Shown in pieces: positions 8,371 through 15,571 of a stretch of DNA of 34,577 bases. How positions within the stretch are numbered: position 1 is the first letter of the stretch; every line of letters starts with the position of its first letter. This DNA comes from Bryobacteraceae bacterium (GTDB lineage Bacteria; Acidobacteriota; Terriglobia; Bryobacterales; Bryobacteraceae): positions 1-34,577 of the forward strand of contig JANWVO010000033.1 of the NCBI GenBank assembly GCA_025056865.1. Reading direction: 5' to 3'. The notes beneath the pieces are model-generated. The model searched no databases and was not told the origin of the DNA. It saw only the letters and a program-made list of their open reading frames with translations. The position numbers and the translations under genes are program-made.

Positions 8371-10080
8371 GTGAGCTCGATTGCCCGCGAACATCCGCCC
8401 GACGACGCCGAGGTGCTGAACGCGCTGCTAGCGCTCCAGATGCGTTTCCTCGACGAGAGGCTGATCCGGGTTGAGAACAGCATTCTGCTGCGGTTTGCGA
8501 GAGGGATGCGGCAGCGGATCGCGAATGTGGCATCCATGCTGGGCCGGGTCCGCACGGATCACGCCGAATTGGCCCGCTACGGCGCCTGGCTGCTGCAAGA
8601 TGCGCAGAGCCTCCCCACCGCAGAGCAGATGGCGTCGGCCATCGCATCCTGGCGTTTCCGTCCGCTGATCTCCGTGATTGTGCTGCCAGCGGATGAAACG
8701 GACGGCCAGCCTGCGCTGGAGAGCCTGGGCTCTCAGGTCTACACGCATCACGAGGCAGTTCTCATTCCCCGGACATCCCGCGATCCTCTTGCGCTGCGGC
8801 TTCAGCACGCGGCCCGGGAGGCGAAAGGAGATTACCTCCTTTTCCTGCGGATGAGCGACCGCCTGCGTCCTCATGCGCTCTACTGCTTTGCCGAAGGGCT
8901 TCAGGATTGCGGCTACGACCTCATCTACGCCGACCACGAGATTCCCGGCGAGAGCCCCGCCGCGCGCGTCCCCGTGTTCAAGCCGGGATGGTCTCCGGCT
9001 CTGCTGCGGCACTGTTCCTACATTGGGGCGCCGATGCTGGTGCGGAAAGAGCACTTTCTGCGAGCTGGCGCCTCAGACGGAGCGGTGAACGCCGGGGACT
9101 GGCACAATCTCACGCTGCGGCTCGCCGACAGAGCGGAAGTGGGTCATATTCCGAGGGTCCTGATGCAATGCGGCGGCAATTGGGCTGAAAGCGGGGCGCC
9201 GAAGCCAGTATCGTCCTCCCGGCCGTCTCCTTCGGTGGCCGTGATCTGCTCCCGCTCGCCGGCGCTGCTGTCTGCCTGTCTTGACAGCCTGCGGCGGACA
9301 GCCGGCACGCTGCTGGCCGGGATTACCGTGATCGGCCACGCCGAAGGCGAGCTGCTCGAACAGCTCCGGCAGGTGGCGCGGCGGCATGGGGCCACGCTGG
9401 AGCCTTACAGCGGTCCATTCCATTTCGCGCGGATGTGCAACGCAGGCGCAAGGCAGGAGGGGGAGGAGCACCTGCTGTTCCTCAACGACGACGTTATTGC
9501 GAGGACCCGCGGATGGCTGGAGGCGATGACCGGGGAACTTGAGCAGGAGGGCGTGGGTGTCGTCGGCGCGCTGCTGCGATATCCAACCGGCGAGGTGCAG
9601 CACGCGGGCATTGCCCTCGCGATGGGAGATGGGGCGGGACACGTGGGCAAGGGATACCACGCCAGCCGGCTCTGGCCATGGCTCTGCCAGACCAGGGATG
9701 TATCCGCCGTGACTGGAGCCTGCATGCTGGTCCGCCGCCGCATTTTCCGTCAGCTCGGCGGCTTCGATGAGCTCTTCCCAACTAACTACAACGACGTGGA
9801 TTTCTGTCTCCGCGCCCGCTCCGGCGGACATGGGGTGGTGGTCTGCGCCGTCGAGGGGCTGGTTCACAAAGAGTGCCAGACGAGGCCGGGCGTGGTCCGC
9901 GTTGCCGAACGCCTCCCGTTTCTGTCCCGCTGGTGGCGCCTCCTTCGGGGGGCCGATTTCTACTACACTCCGTCTCTTGCTCCAACCGAAGAGCTTTCTC
10001 TGCGGTTGTCCCCGGAATATCCATGGCCGCTCTCTCTGCCGGGAGCGGAGCCGGGGTCACAGATGTTCCAGGTGAGGTGA
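8371..10080 (+). CDS. Tandem GT2 glycosyltransferase with eroded catalytic motifs
   Basis: From the GTG with a strong ribosome-binding site the protein has 569 residues. Residues 1-95 are a charged helical region. Residues 98-265 match the first GT2 module of tandem O-antigen/rhamnan glycosyltransferases, including GYDLIYADHE and VPVFKPGWSPALLRHCSYIG. However, the usual LDHDD metal-binding strand reads LRMSD (159-163). Residues 287-500 are a second GT2 module with LNDDV (371-375), EVQHAGIA and NDVDFCLRA (474-482). Its first nucleotide-binding Asp region (usually DNxS) reads IGHAEGE, so this is also divergent. The first module is probably structural or acceptor-binding, with the second the more likely active one. 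It follows another glycosyltransferase on the same strand, which suggests a joint role in a surface polysaccharide. A GTG at 8371 rather than the ATG at 8269 is inferred, not proven. Confidence 0.85.
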   Translation: MSSIAREHPPDDAEVLNALLALQMRFLDERLIRVENSILLRFARGMRQRIANVASMLGRVRTDHAELARYGAWLLQDAQSLPTAEQMASAIASWRFRPLISVIVLPADETDGQPALESLGSQVYTHHEAVLIPRTSRDPLALRLQHAAREAKGDYLLFLRMSDRLRPHALYCFAEGLQDCGYDLIYADHEIPGESPAARVPVFKPGWSPALLRHCSYIGAPMLVRKEHFLRAGASDGAVNAGDWHNLTLRLADRAEVGHIPRVLMQCGGNWAESGAPKPVSSSRPSPSVAVICSRSPALLSACLDSLRRTAGTLLAGITVIGHAEGELLEQLRQVARRHGATLEPYSGPFHFARMCNAGARQEGEEHLLFLNDDVIARTRGWLEAMTGELEQEGVGVVGALLRYPTGEVQHAGIALAMGDGAGHVGKGYHASRLWPWLCQTRDVSAVTGACMLVRRRIFRQLGGFDELFPTNYNDVDFCLRARSGGHGVVVCAVEGLVHKECQTRPGVVRVAERLPFLSRWWRLLRGADFYYTPSLAPTEELSLRLSPEYPWPLSLPGAEPGSQMFQVR

Positions 10081-11195
10081 CCCTCACGCTCTCCAAGAAA
10101 CGGTCTGTTCCGGCCGCCAGTGGAGCCCGTTCTGGAGGGTCTGTGTCCTACGCGGCTGCGAAGCCGTGCTGGTTGCAAGACCAGTTGCATCTGGTTCACG
10201 CCAGGCACCCCTTTCCGCCCCACACCCGCTTCCCGCACTCTGCCGCAAGGATTTCAGAGCCGATCCGGGCAAGGGGCAGGGCAGGCGGATCAGCCGCCGT
10301 GGAAGAGCCGAAGCGTTCGCGGCCTTTCCTGAATGAGTTCATGGCCGAGAACAAAACGGCCTTCAGCGACCCGGACGACAAGGGCGCCCTCTACGAGCGG
10401 TTCCAGCTTCGTATCGCAAACGACGGGCACGCGGGACCCGGGTGGGATGTCTCTGAACCTGCAACCCGGCGAACCAGTGCCGGTGGCAGATGCCGGACGG
10501 GGTATCCTTTCGGTGGGCGGATTTCCGGGGATTCTGGCTGATGAAAAAATGCAGCGCGACCCGCAACACGCTGCATTCAGGGCAGCGCGCGAGGGGGAGA
10601 TCGCCCCGCCCGGCCTTGTTGGCAAGACGGTGATCGAGTTTGTCGTCTTCAGCCGGCCGGTTAACAACTCTCACTGAGCCGGTTTCCGGACGGATCACCC
10701 AATTCGGTCTCGCCCCGATTCCACCTCGGGCAGGCCAAATCGTGGGCTGACGGAGGCCCCCCTGTCTCCGCGTGGGCGGGCAGGCAGCCGGCAGGCCCGC
10801 AGCGCCCTCGACCACCTGCCCCTGTGTCCATGTGCGCGGATGGGAAGGTGCCTGTCAGATGCCTCTCCTTGCGATGGAGCGGTTCCACCGTGCCGGGGGG
10901 CAGGCCCGGGACCCGCGGGAGGGGGCCAGAGGGATCGTGGTGAGGGGCAAGGCCGACTAAAGAGACACGGAACGGCGGAGGGCAGGTTCAGGCAACGACA
11001 CCACTCTGTGGAGATACTCAACAAGATTTAGGATCACAAACGTTAAAATATGAAAATGTACAGGATCATGAATCCCGGAATGCTAGAGAGGCGTCTCTCG
11101 CCTTAGAAGACGCTGCGCCCGGGCCAAGCCCCGGGTGGCTGACGGAAGACCGGAGCTGGGACGCTGGCGCGACCAAAATCTGGACAGACGGTGGA

Positions 11196-11627
11196 ATGCC
11201 TGGAATCCTGGTCATCGGTGGCACGGTTCCCGGGACGGACCTCAATGCGAACCGTGACGTGGCTCTCGACGTGTCTCCGGAATCCCGCGAGGCGAGAGAG
11301 CAGGCACCGGCGGCGGGGTTCACGCCAAGAGGCGATGACCTGAGATGGCTGGAGGATCGGACCGCTGCTCGGAAGCGGCATTCGGCGGAGATCCGGAGCC
11401 TGTTGGGCGAGCTGGAGGCATCGGTGGTGCTGGACGCGCGCAGAAGGGAAACGCTGGCCACTACGAGGATCAGTTTCGAGGTCCTGGCCATCATGCTGAA
11501 CAACAAGAAGCGAGTGCTTCCGGCGGGAAGGACGAGGGGCGCTCGTCAAGGGGCCCGGCTGTCTGTGCGAGCGGTCGAGGCGAGGCCCGGGCTGCTGGGA
11601 CCGCTTACCCGCCACATGGGTTTCTGA
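11196..11627 (+). CDS. Doubtful ORF, hypothetical protein of 143 residues
   Basis: The ORF is not recognised as any family. Its central part (about residues 48-110) is charged and helix-prone, with RKRHSAEIRSLLGELEAS and LATTRISFEVLAIMLNNKK. The reading frame stays open upstream to a stop at 10941-10943, but no ATG, GTG or TTG occurs before 11196, so a longer protein lacks a start. The ribosome-binding site is poor (GGTGGA directly next to the ATG). In its favour, a strong plus-strand terminator begins 57 nt after the stop and an AT-rich pocket lies upstream. It may be a decayed gene, a start-less remnant or chance. Long minus-strand frames over the same bases are no more convincing. Confidence 0.25.
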   Translation: MPGILVIGGTVPGTDLNANRDVALDVSPESREAREQAPAAGFTPRGDDLRWLEDRTAARKRHSAEIRSLLGELEASVVLDARRRETLATTRISFEVLAIMLNNKKRVLPAGRTRGARQGARLSVRAVEARPGLLGPLTRHMGF

Positions 11628-11683
11628 AGCCTGGTTCTTCCTGACGACGAGATAACCCCTTGGATCGCTCTGGCACACGGATG

Positions 11684-11721
11684 GCCGGGGCCAGCCATGT
11701 CGCTGGCCCCGGCGATTTTTT
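11684..11721 (+). terminator. Strong rho-independent terminator, plus strand, no confident gene upstream
   Basis: A perfect 12-bp stem (GCCGGGGCCAGC at 11684-11695 with GCTGGCCCCGGC at 11702-11713) has a 6-nt loop (CATGTC), followed by GA and six T residues (11716-11721). The minus-strand side has no T-run, so it ends a plus-strand transcript. The only upstream plus-strand candidate is the doubtful ORF 11196-11627 or an unrecognised RNA. Confidence 0.85.
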
Positions 11722-11975
11722 CATTGATTTCGGATTGCGTGGATGCGGAGGGCGTTTTCCGGGCGGCAGCGGCGCCCGGGAGGGCCGGCATGCCTTGCCG
11801 GGGCGTGGGTTTCCGGGCAGGGTTGGCCGGGAAGGCCTGGGTGTCAGATAACGAATCTGCCGAAGCGTCTGGTGTGAGTGGGAAGGAGGAAGCGCTCTGG
11901 AGCCAGAGCGGGTTGGCGGGGTGGCGGTTCGATTGCGGCGGGAACCGGGCCTTCATGGCTGGCCCCGTTGGATCC

Positions 11976-14504
11976 CTATTTGGCGGTGCCGCGAGCCTGA
12001 CCGGGCGCCGGGCTGCCGTTTGGCTGGAGCTGGCCGAGCAGTTGCTCCACATCCTTAAGTCTGCCGGGGAAGGAAGGGAAGCCGACGGCACACGCCCGGT
12101 GTTCGCGAACCGCCCGGGCCACCAGGGAGCGGCCTTCAGCGGCGAGGCGGACCCGGCGGGCACCCGAGGTACGGATTGCTTCCAGCAGGGGAGCTTCGGC
12201 GGCGAACAGGAGAGCCGTGGGGCCTCTCCCGCAGCCTCGCTCGCCTTCGATGCCGGCCAGGCGGCGGGCGAGCGCCCCGCAAACCGCAGCCTCCTTGCGG
12301 GCCTCCGGGTAGCGGCCGAGACGGGCCAGGACGGACGATTTCTGGCAATGGACGTTGGTGACGCCATTCAGCACGCGAACATTTTTCGGATCGGCGGAGT
12401 GGTATTCATCGCGAATGGCCGCGGCTTCGGAGAAAAATGCCAGGGATTTCTGGTAATCGCCGCGCATTCTTGCGATCAGGCCGAGATCGGACAGTGCGAA
12501 AGTCATGTTGTAGCGCTGCATGGAATCCTCCGGATGGCGGCGGACGAGATCGCGGTCGAGTTCAAGGCCTCTCAGATAGCTTTGCTCGGCAGCCGGCAGG
12601 TCGGTCTGCATCAGCATTCCGCCCAGCCGCTTGTATGCGAAAGCCTGCTGGCTCTGAATGGCCGGCTTTGCGGCCTCTTCGCGGGGCAGGCTTTCGAAGA
12701 GGGCGATCGCCTTGCGGTGGAGCCGAATGCTTTCGTCCCGCGGACCCAGGGACGAGCGTAGCAGTCCGAGCTGCGCCCAGTTGACGGCCGTGAGGGCGCG
12801 GCCCTCCGGGGTTCCAACGAGGCGCGACTCCATTTCCCGGACGACGGTTTCGAGCTCCCTGAAATACTGTTCCGCTTCTTCCCGGCGTTTCAACCCGATG
12901 GCTGCCAGCCCAGCTTCGACCAGCAATCTGGCATGCGCGCCGAGGGAGGCGTAGTCTGGCGCGGTGACGCGGCGGGCCGTGCGGACCAGCGCGAGGCCCT
13001 TTTCAAATGACCGCAGCGCCTCTTCCTGCCGGCCGAGGTTGTCGCTGAAGGCCGAGCCGAGCACATTGCCCAGCCGGCGGTAGCCTTCGGCCAGATCCAG
13101 AAGCAGCGGAGGGTCCTGGGATGCAGTGCGGGCTGCGCCGTCGAAAAACGGCATGGCCCGGTCGAGCAGCAGGGCGCGAGCTTCCGTGGAACCGGGGAAT
13201 TTCTGAAGGGCTTCATTGATTTCGAACACGAGCGCGCGCGACAGTTTCTGAATTTCCAGCGCGCGCTGTTCGGCGCGGGCGCGGGCCAGCCGGGCTTCGC
13301 GCGCCTGCCAGGACGTGGCGGCGCCGCCGGCGATCAGCGACAGGAACAGGGCGGCGAGGGCAGCCGCCTGGCCGCGGTTCCGCCGTGCCCATTTGCCCAG
13401 CCGGTAAGAGAGCGAAGGCGTCGTGGCCGAAACCGGCCTGCCGGCCAGCCACGCCTCCAGGTCGTGCGCCAGCGCGTCGGCCGTGCGGTAACGCTCGGCC
13501 GGGTCCTTGCGGAGGCACTTCAGGATGATGTTGTCCAGGTCGCCGCGCAGCGCCGGCCGTACCGAGTCTGGAGCCACGGTGCTGGGCGGCCTCGGTTCGA
13601 TCTCCACAACGCGGCGCATCGCTTCCAGAGGGGACATCCCGGAGAGATCGTAAGGGCGGCGTTCGGCAAGCAGGACATAAAGAAGCACGCCCAGGGAGTA
13701 AATGTCTGTCGCCGTGGTGACCGCCCCGCCGGTGATCTGCTCCGGGCTTGCATATTCGGGCGTGAGGACGTAGGTGACGGTTTGGGCGGCACCTGGCTCT
13801 TCGCTGTCGCCGATCAGGCGTGCGATGCCGAAATCGAGCAGTTTGGGGCGGCCTTCCGCGGTAACCAGAATGTTGCCGGGCTTCAGGTCGCGGTGGACGA
13901 CCAGCCGCTCGTGCGCATGCTGAACGGCGTGGCAGACTTCGACCATCAGGCGAACCCGTTGCTCGAGGCTGGCCTTGCGCTCCTGCGCCCAGCGGTCGAC
14001 CGGCTGGCCCTCCACGTACTCCATGACGAAGTAAGGTAGCCCGTCCGACGTGGCGCCCCCGTCGACCAACAGAGCGATGCCGGGGTGCGACAGCGCGGCG
14101 AGCACCCGCCGTTCGAGGCGAAACCGCTCCACGAGCCTCTCGGTGGCAAGTCCTGCCCGGATCAGTTTGAGCGCGAAGCGGGCCTGGAAGTCCTCGCCCT
14201 CGCGCACGGCTTCGTAGACGACGCCCATGCCGCCGCGTCCGATGAGCCGTAAAAGCCGCCACGGTCCGATGAGCTGGCCTTCCAGCGGCCCTTCGAAAGC
14301 CTCCTGCACGGCGTGGTGGAGGGCGAGCGTGGAATTCTCCAGGAAGTTCTCCGAGCGGGCGTATTCTTCCAGCAGGTTGATGACCTCACGCCGCACCTCT
14401 TCATCGGAGCATTCCCGCTCGACCCAGGCGCGGCGATGCTCCGCGTCGAGCTGAAGCGCTTCGCCGAAGAGCCGCTTCACCTCCTCCCACGCCTGGGTGT
14501 CCAT
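11976..14504 (-). CDS. Membrane Ser/Thr protein kinase with C-terminal TPR-like sensor region
   Basis: This is an 842-residue kinase. A short helical N-terminus precedes a Hanks-type catalytic domain at residues about 80-355: the glycine loop GRGGMGVVYEA (89-99), Lys113 in FALKLI, HRDLKPGN (204-211), DFGIAR (224-229), and TPEYASPEQ in place of the classical APE segment. All catalytic residues are present, so it should be active. One hydrophobic segment (about 378-396) anchors it. The remainder is alpha-helical and TPR-like (for example YRRLGNVLGSAFSDN, RRHPEDSMQRYN), probably a protein-binding region. It is the second gene of a pair: the ECF sigma factor ends 6 bp upstream, and AAGGA within that gene's end serves as its ribosome-binding site. 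Kinase-associated ECF factors are common in Acidobacteria and Planctomycetes, so the kinase likely controls, or is controlled with, that sigma factor. No strong terminator follows. Confidence 0.93.
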   Translation of the reverse strand: MDTQAWEEVKRLFGEALQLDAEHRRAWVERECSDEEVRREVINLLEEYARSENFLENSTLALHHAVQEAFEGPLEGQLIGPWRLLRLIGRGGMGVVYEAVREGEDFQARFALKLIRAGLATERLVERFRLERRVLAALSHPGIALLVDGGATSDGLPYFVMEYVEGQPVDRWAQERKASLEQRVRLMVEVCHAVQHAHERLVVHRDLKPGNILVTAEGRPKLLDFGIARLIGDSEEPGAAQTVTYVLTPEYASPEQITGGAVTTATDIYSLGVLLYVLLAERRPYDLSGMSPLEAMRRVVEIEPRPPSTVAPDSVRPALRGDLDNIILKCLRKDPAERYRTADALAHDLEAWLAGRPVSATTPSLSYRLGKWARRNRGQAAALAALFLSLIAGGAATSWQAREARLARARAEQRALEIQKLSRALVFEINEALQKFPGSTEARALLLDRAMPFFDGAARTASQDPPLLLDLAEGYRRLGNVLGSAFSDNLGRQEEALRSFEKGLALVRTARRVTAPDYASLGAHARLLVEAGLAAIGLKRREEAEQYFRELETVVREMESRLVGTPEGRALTAVNWAQLGLLRSSLGPRDESIRLHRKAIALFESLPREEAAKPAIQSQQAFAYKRLGGMLMQTDLPAAEQSYLRGLELDRDLVRRHPEDSMQRYNMTFALSDLGLIARMRGDYQKSLAFFSEAAAIRDEYHSADPKNVRVLNGVTNVHCQKSSVLARLGRYPEARKEAAVCGALARRLAGIEGERGCGRGPTALLFAAEAPLLEAIRTSGARRVRLAAEGRSLVARAVREHRACAVGFPSFPGRLKDVEQLLGQLQPNGSPAPGQARGTAK

Positions 14505-14510
14505 GTTTCC

Positions 14511-15104
14511 CTATCCTTGCTGTCCGGGCCCATCCCTGCCGCCGGAGAGCCGGCGGTGGATCCAAGTCTTGGCAAGGACCCAATCGCGCTTCACGGTGGC
14601 TGGGGAGATGCCGAGCACATGAGCTGTTTCTTCGACGCCCAGACCGGCGAAGAAGCGCATCTCGACGATGCTTGCCTGCTGGGGATCGAGTTGGGACAGC
14701 TCAGTGAGCGCTGCATCCAGATCGAGCAGATCGACAGGATCCTGTCCCAGCGGACCTGCCGCTTCCTCCAGATGGACCTTCTCCTCGCCGCCGCCTCTCT
14801 TGGCAGCGCCGCGCGCGCGGCGGTAGTCGACGAGGATGCCGCGGATGATTCTGGAAGCGACGGCGTAAAAGTGGGAGCGGTCCGACCACTGGGGCTCCTC
14901 CTTGCCAACGAGGCGCAGGTAGGCTTCATGCACCAGGGCGGTGCATTGCAAGGTGGGGTCTGCCCGCTCCTGCCGCAAGTGCCGCATGGCGATGCGATGG
15001 AGCTCCGGGTAGACGATTTCGATCAGGCGGTCCAGCGCTTCCCTGTCTCCGGTGCTCCACTTGCGCAGCAACAGCGTGACGTCCTGGGTGCCGGGCTCCT
15101 CCAT
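14511..15104 (-). CDS. ECF RNA polymerase sigma factor of the kinase-linked acidobacterial type
   Basis: From the chosen ATG the protein has 197 residues, the usual size. Region 2 spans about 10-100, with TLLLRKWSTGDREALDRL, CTALVHEAYLRLV and SHFYAVASRIIRGILVDYRR. Region 4 spans about 130-190, with a helix-turn-helix in VEETAHVLGISPATVKRDW. These signatures match the ECF subfamily that is expanded in Acidobacteria and Planctomycetes. The frame is open 52 codons further upstream, but that extension is low-complexity and the conserved region begins right after the Met at 15104. A TACAAT -10-like box lies 14 nt before this ATG. No anti-sigma factor gene is nearby; instead the Ser/Thr kinase follows after 6 bp, so phosphorylation is the likely control. 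Confidence 0.92.
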   Translation of the reverse strand: MEEPGTQDVTLLLRKWSTGDREALDRLIEIVYPELHRIAMRHLRQERADPTLQCTALVHEAYLRLVGKEEPQWSDRSHFYAVASRIIRGILVDYRRARGAAKRGGGEEKVHLEEAAGPLGQDPVDLLDLDAALTELSQLDPQQASIVEMRFFAGLGVEETAHVLGISPATVKRDWVLAKTWIHRRLSGGRDGPGQQG

Positions 15105-15118
15105 GAGGTCTTTCGGGC

Positions 15119-15124
15119 ATTGTA
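15119..15124 (-). promoter_or_regulatory. Candidate -10 box of the sigma factor/kinase pair
   Basis: TACAAT reads on the minus strand, 14 nt before the sigma factor ATG, which would leave a leader of only about 7 nt. No good -35 is found at 16-18 nt. The gene could be read by an alternative, possibly self-recognising, sigma factor, or the hexamer could be chance. Confidence 0.35.
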
Positions 15125-15550
15125 GCGTTTCTGGAGCCTGAAGGCATCCGGAAACTCCCTCAAGAGCTCTCCCGGGTGAACAGGAAGCCGCTTCGCGTGC
15201 GGGATGAGAACGCCGGAAAACACCTGACCGCGCGCATTGGCCGCGTTCCCGTTTCTGCATGAGTCTTCTTGCATCCCTTGGCGGCAGCCAGCCCTCAGCG
15301 CCGCCGGCGACTTACTGGACCCAGAGCAAATGGGGGGCGGATCAGGCTCCTCCTCGCCGCAAATCCCGCGGCACCTTCTCCGCCACCCCGTTCCCAGCTC
15401 TCCTCCTCCAGCAGGCCGGGAATCTTGGTACTGGCTGCCCGCCGGACCTTTGCCGCCGGTGTCGCGGCTGACAAGGATCCTCGCGGGCGGCCCGTCAAAG
15501 GGGATACCGGAATCGGGATGAAAAAAAGCTCACAGGAACCGCAGAAAGAT
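15125..15550. other. Intergenic region upstream of the sigma factor gene
   Basis: No gene is recognised in these roughly 430 bases. Open frames on both strands are Pro/Arg/Ser-rich or simply run antisense to the transglutaminase gene. A run of seven A residues at about 15521 stands out. The segment should hold the control region of the sigma/kinase pair, but no convincing -35 or operator dyad was seen. Confidence 0.5.
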
Positions 15551-15571
15551 GGGCGGCCGGTGGGGCCACCC
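15551..15571 (-). terminator. Hairpin directly after the transglutaminase stop codon
   Basis: On the minus strand GGGTGGCC (15571-15564) pairs with GGCCGCCC (15558-15551), an 8-bp stem including one G-U wobble, with a 5-nt loop. The stem abuts the stop codon at 15572-15574. The following ATCTTTCT is only moderately T-rich, so termination strength is uncertain. Confidence 0.5.

Larger units (their letters stand above)
10081..11975. other. About 1.9 kb intergenic region without a confident gene
   Basis: Reading frames here are short and none shows a known motif. An AT-rich pocket at 11020-11070 stands out from the surrounding GC-rich DNA and could hold a promoter. One plus-strand ORF (11196-11627) is followed by a strong plus-strand terminator, both listed separately. 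An 8-bp stem (11893-11910) with a pyrimidine-rich downstream stretch on the minus strand could weakly terminate the kinase gene that ends at 11976. A 13-bp inverted repeat pairs 11687-11699 with 11954-11966. The region may be decayed coding DNA or regulatory/RNA sequence; I cannot tell which. Confidence 0.5.

Noticed and set aside
10072-10087. Hairpin GTGAGG/CCTCAC at the end of the second glycosyltransferase gene
   Set aside because: The stem is only 6 bp and there is no T-run, so I do not call it a terminator.
10363-10815. Minus-strand frame with a CPEC motif
   Set aside because: There is only one cysteine pair, no second zinc-binding half and no other family feature; the frame is otherwise Arg/Pro-rich.
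15519-15571. Plus-strand start ATGAAAAAAAGC with a good-looking beginning
   Set aside because: After about 17 codons the frame runs antisense through the terminator hairpin and the transglutaminase gene, and no ribosome-binding site of good spacing precedes it.
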